NCBI GenBank assembly: GCA_000697055.1
Contig: JNDT01001614.1
Location: forward strand, 1-24,401
From: Saksenaea vasiformis B4078
Lineage: Eukaryota; Mucoromycota; Mucoromycetes; Mucorales; Saksenaeaceae
DNA: 24,401 nucleotides
Direction: 5' to 3'
Part shown: positions 10,204 through 20,197 of the stretch, piece after piece
Layout: every line of letters begins with the position of its first letter
How positions within the stretch are numbered: position 1 is the first letter of the stretch
The notes under the pieces: model-generated
The model's input: the letters and a program-made list of their open reading frames with translations, nothing else
The model's database searches: none
Told to the model about the DNA's origin: nothing
Position numbers and translations under genes: made by a program

Positions 10204-10276
10204 GGACAGCCATTCGGATAGCCATTCATAGTCCTCTTGGACAGCCAATTCACGTGCTATTTTTGGACAGCCAATT
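10204..10276. promoter_or_regulatory. Four direct GGACAGCCA(A)T repeats (inverted CCAAT-type) upstream of the Sog2-like gene
   Basis: Copies start at 10204 (GGACAGCCATT), 10216 (GGATAGCCATT), 10239 (GGACAGCCAATT) and 10265 (GGACAGCCAATT). Read towards the - strand gene they are ATTGGCTGTCC-like, so two contain an ATTGG CCAAT-box core. An E-box-like CACGTG lies between them at 10251-10256. They sit about 55-130 bp upstream of the chosen ATG, a plausible promoter position. If translation actually begins further upstream, part of the block would be coding (it reads EWLSEWLSEG). Confidence 0.4.
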
Positions 10277-11010
10277 ACCGGACATAGCTAAGCTGTAGGA
10301 TGCATCATCGCTTTGTACATAAGTTTCCTAGCATACATGCGACGAATTAAATGTATACATCATTTGGTCGATCAGTGATAATGGAATTCTTTGACAGATA
10401 CTCTCACCATATTATGTTACTGCTGTATGGTATCAGTCCCAACAATTTTTTTAGGGACAACAAAATGATGGAAAACTTTCTTGTCGTCTTTCTTCTCCCC
10501 CAAATGTTCCTCCAGAGATAAGTGTCATTTTTGTAAGAACCGTACAACTAAGAGATTGTCTGACATCAACAGGTACACAAGAATGGCGAAAAGTGGATGC
10601 CTTACAGTTGCCGTAAACATCGGTTTCGCAAAGATGAACGTTTGTCACATACAGGATCCTCGGATAACATCTTTCGTAGTCATATAAATACCTGTCCACA
10701 AATATACCTATGAAAAGATCATACAAAGGCGAATCAAGACATGCTTTTCACTTCTCTTTTCTTTGCAGCTACATATGTTGCGGGAAAATCAGTGACAACA
10801 TTTTCTGATAAGTACTTTTTTATTTATGATCATACAACAAGCTATTTTATAGCATTTTTTTAGATATGGATCCGGACTGCAGGATGGCAATGAAAAGCTT
10901 CAGAAACTACACCCAGTTGACAAAATCGTTACTGATTTTGATTGGCTGAAATCGGCTTGGATTATGGAAAGGCCATATGTTGGCTTGTTGTCTGCCTTCC
11001 TGTAGTCCCT

Positions 11011-11055
11011 GTGCACGAAAGTGCACGTATCGCCGTAGATAATACGGTTTGATAC
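11011..11055. other. Two adjacent perfect or near-perfect hairpins
   Basis: Hairpin 1 (11011-11026) is GTGCAC, loop GAAA, GTGCAC: six perfect pairs closed by a GNRA-type tetraloop. Hairpin 2 (11027-11055) has an outer stem GTATC/GATAC and an inner stem CCGTA/TACGG with loop GATAA, separated by a 1x3 internal loop. The two structures abut directly. They are not part of any gene I can assign. Confidence 0.6.
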
Positions 11056-11440
11056 TTAAGGTAAGCGAATCCCTATAGTCTCACTAATTTTCTAACCATT
11101 TTTTAGGTTCATTATTAATCATTCATACTTCACAAGTCATTCATATATCGGAAAAGTCATCCCAGAAAATTCTATACTGGATACCATTCTTAATACCATG
11201 CGTCACCGGTTAAGGGTACGTTTTTCAAGCTTTTTATACCATTAGCTGATTTCAAAACAGTGCACCATAGGTCACCGTAATCGTGCGGTCAAACGAAGGC
11301 TGATGATGGACGGCTTTGGTTATCCATAGGCAAATCCTTTCAGTTCGGGCTGTTTCGCAAAACAAAAAAGGAAGTCATCCACTGCTATTCCTTGAAATAA
11401 ATCTTGCGTCTCTCAAGAGTCAAGTTTGAACTAAAGAACA

Positions 11441-11701
11441 ATGGAATATGCGGTCAGAAGATTAAACAACTTACATGAACTTGGTCCTCAATGGACGCAA
11501 AGTTTATTCAATAGACGGCAACTCAACCTTAAGTGTGCACTAATCTATTATCTAAAGAAGCCTCTCGTCTGCAATATATTGATACGCAATATTCTTGTGT
11601 ACTCTTTAAGCGATAAAAGGAATGATACGAAATCTGATAGGATCAAAAATGTTCTTTGGATTGCAAAAATCGCCGGGAAGTCAGCATCATATGAGGTTTG
11701 A
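11441..11701 (+). other. Unrecognised 86-codon open frame
   Basis: Starts with a genuine ATG (GAACAATGG context) and encodes a moderately basic peptide including YYLKKPLVCNIL and NVLWIAKIAGKSAS. A second small ATG frame overlaps its end (11691-11777; MRFDKFLTMMVLAY). The pair could be a small frameshifted gene remnant. No family was recognised. Confidence 0.2.
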
Positions 11702-12662
11702 CAAATTTCTTACTATGATGGTGTTGGCATACACGTCTCCCAGTGCAATGAGAAAATGGGTCAATGAAGACCAAGTATGAACTTGAGCAGCCAAAATCGT
11801 AAATGCACCGTTATTGGGAGGACCTTACTTCAGTTTATGTTCGAGCAACGCTGGTTCTCGGCAAAGACAAAGAAAATAACGGATTAAGCAAAAGCTTATT
11901 GTATAATAAGCACTAGCATATAGAGCCTCAGACTTGAAGGATATCTGATACAAGCCAAAATAACTCCAGAACATCTTTGCTATAATAGTCGCTCAGTATA
12001 TCATTCGAGTAGAAAAATTGTGGAAGCCATAAAGCTTCACACACCCACACGTAATCCCAAACTACTGAACAATAAAAGCACTTCAGTTTATCTATTGTAG
12101 GTATGTGGCTATACATTCACACTCGTCTAGAGCTCAAACTGGGACTTATGAACAAGGTAGAAATGCTACATGAAAGAAATCTAAAACATTACTACTTATA
12201 AACCTAATGATTGGAAGAACGCACATAATGCATTGCTATTGGTGATGCGATGAAATCGTCCAATGACGGCTACATACGCATGGCGGTATATTCGCCTTTG
12301 TGATCTTTGAGGTACCATTGGGCCTGTTATGCACCTGTCATTTGTGTGACAGAGCTCTGAACGTTTCGAAAGAGAATTTCATTCCTTTTCTTTCTGTTGC
12401 TATTAAGATACTTATACTTGACTCCGAGTTTAATGAACTTCGTAGAAAGGCTGTCAATCATTGTTCCAGATTTAACGAGAGGTGTCGTTGCTCCTTGGAA
12501 ACCAGTGAAGGCCAATTTAACTTGATTGGTTGGCTGGAGCTGAATTAGGAGCAGCGCAACAGCCTTTAAAAAAATTATTTTATGTGAGCAAACTTGTCAC
12601 GTGTTTTGACAAAGGCAAATTTTGGTGTTCGCTGTTCAACTTCAGAACAAGAAAATCTTCCC

Positions 12663-14090
12663 ATGTACCGCAGACAAGAAGTATCCCGCCGAGATAGGCC
12701 GAATGTATTTGAACGATTAGGACCAACGAGTTACAGAGGGGGGAGATATTTTAATGATCGCGACGATTACAGTCGTGGAAGACCAGACGACCGCGCTCGG
12801 CCAATCGACCGATCCGTCGGTAGCTGGCGCTCATCTGCAGTCCCTTCATTCAGGCCAACAGTAGAGAGCCATTCTGTAAGAAGGTCAGACGTTATGAACG
12901 GTTTTGGACGACCATCGAGGGAACGTCTACCGGCACCACGCCCATTCGAACCATCCGATCATACAGGTTATCGTCGAAACAGACGTCCTTACCAACAAGA
13001 GGTCAGACGAAGCGACTGCTATCGTCCTGATCGGCCGCCATCAGTGCGAGAAGACACGCGGGAAGCAGTGGAAGAACGTAAAAGGGAAACAAGCCAGTCA
13101 GAGACGGCAGAAGCAGACTCCCACAACAATGATAAGGAACCGGTGGAATTAGAGAAAGAAGAGACATTAAAATCTGTGGTAAAGGAAACGGTCATATCAC
13201 TTGATGCAGATGAAGGGGAGGAAGATGAGATGATGCGTCCAGACTGGGGGAGATACTCAGAAGATGAGGAAACGACACGTTCTGTTGCCAAATCTTCGGA
13301 ATCCCGTGAAAATATGAAACAAGAAGCAAAGAAGGAGTCACCTGCAGCAGAAACAGAAGAAAACGACCTGCCCCACCCGTGGCAGCCAGTTGTGTCAAGT
13401 AAAGGTGAAGTTTATTATTATAACCCCGAAACAGAAAGAAGTGTATGGGACAAACCGACAGCGGAACAGAACGGACAGACAAAAAGGCGACATGATGAAC
13501 GTGATACCAGGCAACGTGAGGATGGCTATGATAGAAGACGACAAGAGGAAAAGAATCCTAGACGGCGAGAAGACGAAGTTGATGGAAGACGACAGGATGA
13601 ACGCAATTCGAGACGGCAAGACGAGCGTAATCCCAGAAACGAGGAACAATCACGACGACGTAGTCATGTGGTGGATGAATACGCACGACCCGAACCAAAA
13701 CGAGTACGTCACGGCGAAGGAATGGTATTAGGATTATCATTATCAACTCGACCAGACTATTCTATGACACCCGATCGTCGTCGCCCATCGCCACCTATGG
13801 CAATACCAGCTGCCGGCCCAAGAAGTCCTGTGCCAAAAGGCCCTTCTTATGACGGACGATCTTCACATGAACGGGAATGGTGGGCCTATCACCATCATCA
13901 TGATATGACTCGATACGCAGGTGGTGGCGCGGAACCCACACGTAATTGGCCACGGTCAATGACAAATGACAGAGTAGCGAATACTAGAATGGGTCGAGAT
14001 CGTCGCGAGGAGGTGATCGTAGCACGCGACAGTAACCACTCACGCGACTATGGCAGAGGAGTCGAGGCACGACGCCGAGCTTATCGATAG
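12663..14090 (+). CDS. WW-domain protein with Arg/Asp/Ser-rich disordered regions
   Basis: Single-exon gene of 475 aa. The frame continues 23 codons upstream but without an ATG, so the start is the ATG at 12663 (MYRRQEVSRRDRP). One WW domain spans about residues 235-265: Trp240, the central GEVYYYN and Trp262 followed by DKP, with the 22-residue spacing typical of the fold. The Tyr-Tyr-Tyr core and SxW end resemble WW domains of pre-mRNA processing factors that bind proline-rich ligands. The rest is disordered: RD/RS-rich N-terminus, an acidic Glu-rich stretch before the WW domain, tandem RRQDER/RRREDE units at about 284-326, a Pro-rich segment, and YHHHHDM. A nuclear, RNA-processing role is an inference from composition plus the WW type. 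No orthologue is named. Confidence 0.8.
   Translation: MYRRQEVSRRDRPNVFERLGPTSYRGGRYFNDRDDYSRGRPDDRARPIDRSVGSWRSSAVPSFRPTVESHSVRRSDVMNGFGRPSRERLPAPRPFEPSDHTGYRRNRRPYQQEVRRSDCYRPDRPPSVREDTREAVEERKRETSQSETAEADSHNNDKEPVELEKEETLKSVVKETVISLDADEGEEDEMMRPDWGRYSEDEETTRSVAKSSESRENMKQEAKKESPAAETEENDLPHPWQPVVSSKGEVYYYNPETERSVWDKPTAEQNGQTKRRHDERDTRQREDGYDRRRQEEKNPRRREDEVDGRRQDERNSRRQDERNPRNEEQSRRRSHVVDEYARPEPKRVRHGEGMVLGLSLSTRPDYSMTPDRRRPSPPMAIPAAGPRSPVPKGPSYDGRSSHEREWWAYHHHHDMTRYAGGGAEPTRNWPRSMTNDRVANTRMGRDRREEVIVARDSNHSRDYGRGVEARRRAYR
13531..13640 (+). repeat. Degenerate tandem repeat coding for RRQDER-type units
   Basis: Imperfect repeats of a GACGGCAAGACGAACG-like sequence within the WW-domain gene encode successive Arg-Arg-Gln/Arg-Glu/Asp units. 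The repeat is translated as part of the alternating-charge region, so length variation between strains would be expected. Confidence 0.5.
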
Positions 14091-14988
14091 AAGAATTACG
14101 TTAAGCGGTTTTTACCATTACCTTGTTGTTTACGTGGTCGCTGCATCTAAATGAGAAATGCTTTTCCTTTGTCCTCCGACCGTTCCGTTGTTTCCATGAC
14201 ACTAAAAGAGAGGGAAAGGGAAAGAAAGGAAGGGCTGTATAGAGAGAGATAGAGAGGGAGAGAAAGAGAGAGAGAAAAAGTTGGAAGAGAAGCATACGAA
14301 GAACAGGCCGTATGGTGGGCCAATCCCGGGGAAAGCTTCGATACACCGATGGGGTTTGGGGGAACGCAATCTATAACAAACAAGTTACAAACAGCAGAAC
14401 CCATGCAACTAACAATAACAACATCGGCAACACAGTAGAAATTTAAATAGCTATGCATGACGAATCGAACTGAATGATTTTAATAAACAAGAAATTGGCG
14501 CAGACCAAAGAGAATCGCCCTAGAATTCGTTCTTAGATTGACAGCAACTAGGAAACAATGGCTGAGGCTTAATTTCTTTTATCGTTTTGAAGAACCGCCT
14601 TTTTTTTTCCAACCCTTCTATTTTACCTCAAAAGGTATGTTTCGGAGCAGGCAAAATTCGCGCATATCACAAACTGCCAACTTGAGTTCCCCGCAACCCA
14701 ATGCCCGTCACGGATCAACGCCCTAAAAAAAAATATCCTTAAAAAGCACTCTTCTTCTACTCAACCCCCTTCCCCCGATTCTCCGCTTTTTTCTTCTTCT
14801 TCTTTTTTTTTCTTCGTGTGCCTGAAAACCACCAAAAGAAGAAAAAAAAGAAATTAACCTTAGCCAATTGAAAGACGTCATTGATACACTCTGTTCCGAT
14901 CTGACAATCGAATGGACGCACCATTGTCTATTCAACGATAACACGAAATTTACTATTATTCCTATTCTATTGATTTCATATACCCTTC
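14091..14988. other. Intergenic region with GA-rich microsatellite and antiporter promoter
   Basis: About 900 bp between two + strand genes. A purine-rich, GA-repeat-like tract occupies about 14204-14290. AATAAA at 14482-14487 could serve the upstream gene, although it is nearly 400 bp from its stop. A pyrimidine tract (14786-14815) and a purine tract (14834-14853) precede the antiporter gene. No gene was seen. Confidence 0.45.
14204..14290. repeat. GA-rich low-complexity tract
   Basis: Almost purely purine on the + strand, with short (GA)n runs such as GAGAGAGAT and AGAGAGAGAGAAAAAG interrupted by GGG and single pyrimidines. It looks like a simple-sequence tract in the 3' flank of the WW-domain gene. 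Confidence 0.7.
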
Positions 14989-17080
14989 ATGGCTATTGAA
15001 ACCCTTTCAATTGTATCTGCCGTTCTTGGTGGCTTTATTCTACTCTATGGTCTATGCTCCTTGGTGATCAAGGAAAAACTCTATATCTCTGAAGCATGTA
15101 AGGACCATTTTTGCATACAAATTGCAGTTCCACTAAAAAACAAAAAAAATTTAGCGGTTGCTATTGTATGTGGTATTATCTTCGGTCCTCTTTGTGCAGA
15201 TTTTATCAACGTGAACGAGTGGGGTAGCGAAGAAAACATCACACAAGAATTTTGTAGAATCGTAATTGCTATTCAGGTACGTAGCTTGACATACTCGTTA
15301 CTTTATCATGCAAACAAAAGGAATGATTGAAGGTGATGGCTGCCGGTGTGGCTCTCCCTAAGGCGTATCTCCGGAAAGAGTTCCTATCATTATTCATATT
15401 ACTGATACCCGTCATGATCTGGATGTGGCTTCTAAGTGGTTTATGTGTCTGGGCAATGATCCCTAACGTGAACTTTGTAAGTACTATCGCTTTAAAGAGA
15501 TGCAGACAGCTGACTTTTTTTTTACTAAGCTTCAGTCATTAATGATTGCTTCATGTTTTACGCCAACTGATCCGGTAAGATGCAGCTTGCCGTAGTTTGG
15601 CATGCTTATTCAACGCACGTTAGGTCTTGGCAAACTCTATTGTTCAAGGAAAATTTGCTGAGAAAAAGGTTCCGCTCAACGTCCGGCATATCATTTCGGC
15701 TGAGAGGTTAGTTTTTTGATTACTTCCTTTCGCACGGGAACAGCTGATCCAACTATTCTTGTAATCATCAGCGGAGCAAACGACGGTCTTGGATACCCAT
15801 TTTTATTCCTTGCTATCTATTTACTTCAAATGAATGTGGGTTCAGCCATTGGGAGATGGGCTTACTGGATTCTCGCGTTTCAAATCTTGCTGTCCATCGT
15901 AATTGGATTCGCCGTGGGTTATGTTGCGCGAAAACTTCTAAGATTCGCTGAATACAGGTGTGCTATCCTCCGTTTGCGTTTGTTGATATGTCTGACCTGG
16001 TGTTGCAGGAATATCATAGATAAGCAGTCCTTTCTGGTCTTTGCTGTCGCTATGGCCGTAAGTCATTAGGCAATTGTTTGTGGATGTCTGGTGTAACCTT
16101 GTGTTGTCTAGTTTTTCCTCATGGGAACAGTTTCGATCATCGGTAGCGATGATCTACTCGCTTGTTTTGTAGCTGGTAACTCTTTTACATGGGACGATTG
16201 GTTCCGAAAAGAAACAGAAGACGCGCACCTGATGGAAGTTGTTGATTTACTGCTGAATTTAAGCGTTTTCGTTTATATTGGCGCAACGATGGTAAGTCAT
16301 CCTGCGACAGCGTGTTGATACTCTGAATTCTCATTTCAACTGTTCTATCTGTTTCAGCCATGGTCGATGTTCGCGGATGCCTCAATTGGCCTCAGTGTAT
16401 GGCGACTCGTTGTTCTCGCCATTATGGTTCTTCTCTTTCGACGGCTACCTATCATTGTTGCTCTTTACAAATGGATTCCTGCGATCAAGAACTGGCGCGA
16501 AGCACTTTTTACAGGTTGGTTCGGCCCCATTGGTGTGGGTGCCATCTTTTACTACACAGTTGCCGTCGAAAATATCCCCGAGGATGGGCCTGACGCTCAT
16601 GCACGTGAGGTTATTCGTCCCGTCATCTACTTCATGGTGTTGGCATCCGTCATTGCACACGGTGTAACCATACCGTTATTCTATATTGGTACATTTGCGA
16701 CGCGTACGCTCACACGCAGCAGCATTGTATCGGGTGTCAGGAAGCCCCTTTCCAGGAATGTGACCCGACGAAGCGATGCATCTGGAACGTTTGTTATCAA
16801 TAAAGAAGGTGAAAAGAGACAGCTACCGGTAACTGGAGAAAATATAGTTGAGCGAGATCTTGGTGATAGCGAACCGCCGCGACAGACAGCCATCACCATC
16901 GTAGTACCACAAGGCATGCAAGAATATACCACATCAACTGCTGTTCGAGGCCCGGAGAGTCAGGAATCGGAACTACCTACGGAAGAGACGTACAGAGATC
17001 CAGATGAGTACGATGATATCGACTACCTGCCTGTATCAAGACCTTCATCTATTCATGAAGACCAAAAACACTCATCATAG
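14989..17080 (+). CDS. Plasma-membrane Na+/H+ antiporter, CPA1 family (fungal Nha1/Sod2 type)
   Basis: Exports Na+ (and often K+ or Li+) in exchange for protons, serving salt tolerance and pH homeostasis. Nine exons: 14989-15097, 15155-15276, 15333-15476, 15530-15574, 15624-15706, 15772-15957, 16009-16057, 16112-16291 and 16358-17080; total 546 aa. The joins restore family motifs across borders: KEKLYISEA then GIIFGPLCADF; FTPTDP (residues 135-140) continuing VLANSIVQGKFAEKKVP; and SAESGANDG with the catalytic Asn-Asp pair at 171-172. Many hydrophobic segments follow, including FPFLFLAIYLL-type helices and WFGPIGVGAIFY. The soluble tail of about 165 residues is hydrophilic and acidic at its end (YDDIDYLP). 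The tail is much shorter than in S. cerevisiae Nha1 and closer in total size to S. pombe Sod2. The family is certain; ion preference is not readable. Confidence 0.93.
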
Positions 17081-20000
17081 GGTGTATGTATGTATGATTT
17101 TGCACCACGTCTTCTCTGTATAGCATATTATTTCTTTTTTACTTCAGAACCGTACTTTTTTCACATGTAGAAACCGCATCATTGTTGGCATTTTTTATTT
17201 CTGTTTTGAAGAAGGAGTAGGAGCCCGATATCACACGTACTTATGCATACTACAATATATGTTATCGAGCAAATAATCAAAATTTGCATTATTCCGCCCA
17301 GAAGCAGATGACTTGCGTGTGTAAATTGAGGCTAGAAGGTGAAACGAATAACGAAGTGATGTTTCCTTTGTTTTTTTTTCTTGCACAGGACGCGCGCCAA
17401 AAATGATAGTTCTTTGCTGTGTCCACTATCCTGTGCACCATCACTTCGTGAGATCCTTCTATACGTCGCTGGAAATTCCGGACTATCCTTTTTTTTTTTC
17501 AAAAACTGATGATTTCTAACTAAAGATTTTCTTATCGAGTCTTTTTTTGGCAATACTTTAAATACATCGGTCAATTTTCTTTCTGACCAAACTGAAAAGA
17601 AACCATTTGTAGATTTATATCTCAATGAAACGAAAGGGATCATGCTCAGACAGAAGATTCTCATGATGGCCACCTGTTTAGAGTACTTGACTGTATCAGA
17701 TGATAGAAATGAGGACCAACAGGTTGTCCAGAACACTTTCTGAGGTAAAAAGGGGGTTGAAAAGCATGATTTCCCAACTTGGATCGATCCGAGGTGTTTT
17801 GATAACAGTCCTATCTTGCACTCGATAGATACAAGGAAATCCTACACCTAATGTTCCATAAAAACGGGTCATTCCTTTCCCTCTTTCCTTCCTTTGTATT
17901 TTTGGGCAAATGCACAATGCTATATGATCAGGCTACCAATGGTATACAAACGACATGCCGATGACGACCAATTTCGTAAATTTGCAGCATTCACTAGGAC
18001 GCCCAAGTTTGTTTGAGCAAAATGTATATATACATTGTACTACCATCTAGCGGAAAAGATAGCTGTTAAGTAAATCAGTGGCATCGGTCTTATATTTGAT
18101 ACAGACGACAATGAAATAATAATAACATATATTCTGCATCACAACCGTTCCAAACATACGGTAAATGGAATGTCCGTACTACTTCCCAAATCGAATGAGG
18201 CACATTGAAAGATCTGCATTGTACGTTACGCCAACTGGACAAACTGACTTTCATGGATGAAGCTTTTTTGTTTTCTTTTCCTTTTCAGTCGCAATGATGA
18301 TGTTCCATGTCAATAAAAAATAGAAAAAAAAATTCCTACCACTGTCTAGTACCCGATCATATCCACTTCAATCGAACCGTCCAGGAGTGCATATAAAAGC
18401 ATTCACTGCAAATAAATGTTCAGAAGGATTTACTTGCAATAAGAATGGACGGAATGTTACACCGTACAACAAGGTTCTGATGCACTTTAAACGCACTAGA
18501 GTTGACAAGGTTTAACTTTTTCATCCAACAAACAAGCATCCATTTTAAAGCCAAGGACTATTGACACTAATTCTTTACAATCATTTTTTATGATATAATG
18601 CTGCTATTTTATAGACAGGTGCATTACGTTCGATGTGCTATTTACATCAGTTGCAGTTGACATTTCATCTTGATCATGGGCCTTGCTTTTAAGCGGAACA
18701 GGTTTTTAGTCTAGTTTCCTGCAGTTGCACCGCATATGATGAAAAAGTTGTCTAACTTTTTGCGAATTCTGCATCAATTTTATAAAAATAAACATGTTCT
18801 GTTGCAGCTGTGCGATTAGGCAATAGGACATCTTATTCAATCGTGTATGACACATCGCTAAAATAGCATTCTTGGTAACATGCCATTCTTTATGCGGTAA
18901 AATTATCAAGAAATAGTAAGATGCAAGTCAACGTCATGGTGGCTCGCGGTCAACGTTGGACTACCACTAACATAGAGGTTCTTATTTCAAGCTTAAGGGA
19001 ACGCGTCCTCGTGCATTCAAAAAAAATATCCGAAATATCGGCGTTCTTTTTAAGGTCACCCTAAGTCTCACGCGCTTGCTGATAAACAATGGCGGTTAGG
19101 TTGTGCATACCATTAAGCTTACTAATGCGATGGAATCAAACATACACATACAAATATTCTACAGGATTTGCATCATCTCAACTCGATTTGAGTTAGCTCT
19201 CCAAACAAAGTTCGTACTAGGGAATGCTGGGTTTCTCAGAAATTAGTATGAAGTTCGCATCCAGCTTAAGATGAATTTCGAATTAGGTTCGGGCTCCTTC
19301 ATATGTAATCAATGTCCAATAGAGGATAGCACATTATTCGTAAGGACGTACCATAGAAATTCGGCGCAATGTCGTTATTTGTCCAGAAGATAACGGTTTT
19401 CTTTATAGTCTCTCATCTCTTATATATTTTAAACATGAGAAGGCGTATTTGGAATAAACATCCAATATGGTTTATGAATGTTTATTGATAATTCATGCCT
19501 TTTTTCGTTAAAGGACCTGGGTGGCACTATCATCTATCAAATCCCTGCGTCAACTCAGGGACTAGTTGTCTTGTTCCTTACGGGGTAAGTAGATTGGCCG
19601 CTGTTGGATATGTTCTACTCACTCGTCCCTTTGGGTATGACTTGTTACTCTTATGTCTCAATTTGGTCATGAAACGAATATCCGGAGCTGCAGCTTTTGA
19701 CTTCATTGATAAAAAAACGTCAAATGGAAAGAATGACGTACTGCGACTGAATACGCCGACGTCGTTCTCTCTGTCATTTGAATTGTATGGTCTTCGTCTT
19801 GATTCGTCTAGTCCGTGTGTGAAAGTCTTTTTTTTTCCCACTAAGGCAAATGTTGCCACTCAGCACCAGTGATCTTTGCCCGATGTTGTATGTTCCCTGC
19901 ATGAACTATCGTCACTACTGGTCTCTTGAAAACGGTAGTCGCTACACTGCTCCTACAAGACTTGGGTGTGGACAGAATTCGTATCTCATTTGGCATATTT

Positions 20001-20197
20001 GAGTAATTAAATCATTATTGCATCTACTGACAGGAGCTTCTGCCCTGTTCAACTAGGTGTTGAATCCACGGAGGACTAGCTTCGTGTGTGTAAAAAAGCT
20101 GTGTATTTTAACGATGCATATTTAATCTTTCCTTAGTGCATCAATTGACTGTTCGTAGACGTAAGTTTTATTTAGATAGTGTAACAAAGCACTATAG
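17081..20197. other. About 3.1 kb intergenic region between convergent genes, nothing assigned
   Basis: AT-rich DNA with only unconvincing frames (for example 17332-17736 on the - strand and 19495-19872 on the + strand, both without motifs). A 16-bp perfect palindrome AATGTATATATACATT lies at 18021-18036. A 9-bp inverted repeat AATAAACAT/ATGTTTATT with a 16-base loop lies at 19453-19486. I saw no LTR, terminal inverted repeat, tRNA or known snRNA. Confidence 0.45.
20167..20172 (-). terminator. Putative poly(A) signal of the Zn2Cys6 gene
   Basis: TTTATT on the + strand is AATAAA on the - strand, about 26 bases past the stop codon (20198-20200). Position and sequence fit a polyadenylation signal. 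Confidence 0.45.

Larger units (their letters stand above)
10277..12662. other. Gene-poor region between divergent Sog2-like and WW-domain genes
   Basis: About 2.4 kb containing both promoters. Scattered short frames look partly protein-like (for example around 10866-11005 and 11097-11216, the latter ending in an AGG|GTACG donor-like motif), but none can be assembled into a known family. A T-rich acceptor-like tract precedes 10863. The last 80 bases before the ATG at 12663 include TTCAACTTCAG, a possible acceptor of a 5'-UTR intron. Confidence 0.4.

Noticed and set aside
10451..10726. 91-codon - strand frame as a possible upstream LRR exon of the Sog2-like gene
   Set aside because: It has no LxxLxLxxN pattern and cannot be joined in phase to the Sog2-like exon with a consensus intron.
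12300..12548. 82-codon + strand frame upstream of the WW-domain gene
   Set aside because: Has an internal rather than initial ATG and no recognisable features; likely chance frame in promoter DNA.
17332..17736. 134-codon - strand frame
   Set aside because: Lysine and phenylalanine runs arise from poly-T tracts; no motif and no good start codon.
18931..19100. Possible Pol III or structured RNA gene
   Set aside because: No B-box match (GGTTCGANTCC), no cloverleaf and no terminator at a sensible distance.
19495..19872. Overlapping frames on both strands (125 aa +, 93 aa -)
   Set aside because: Neither shows a family motif, and the - strand frame starts at a non-ATG codon; not enough to call a gene.
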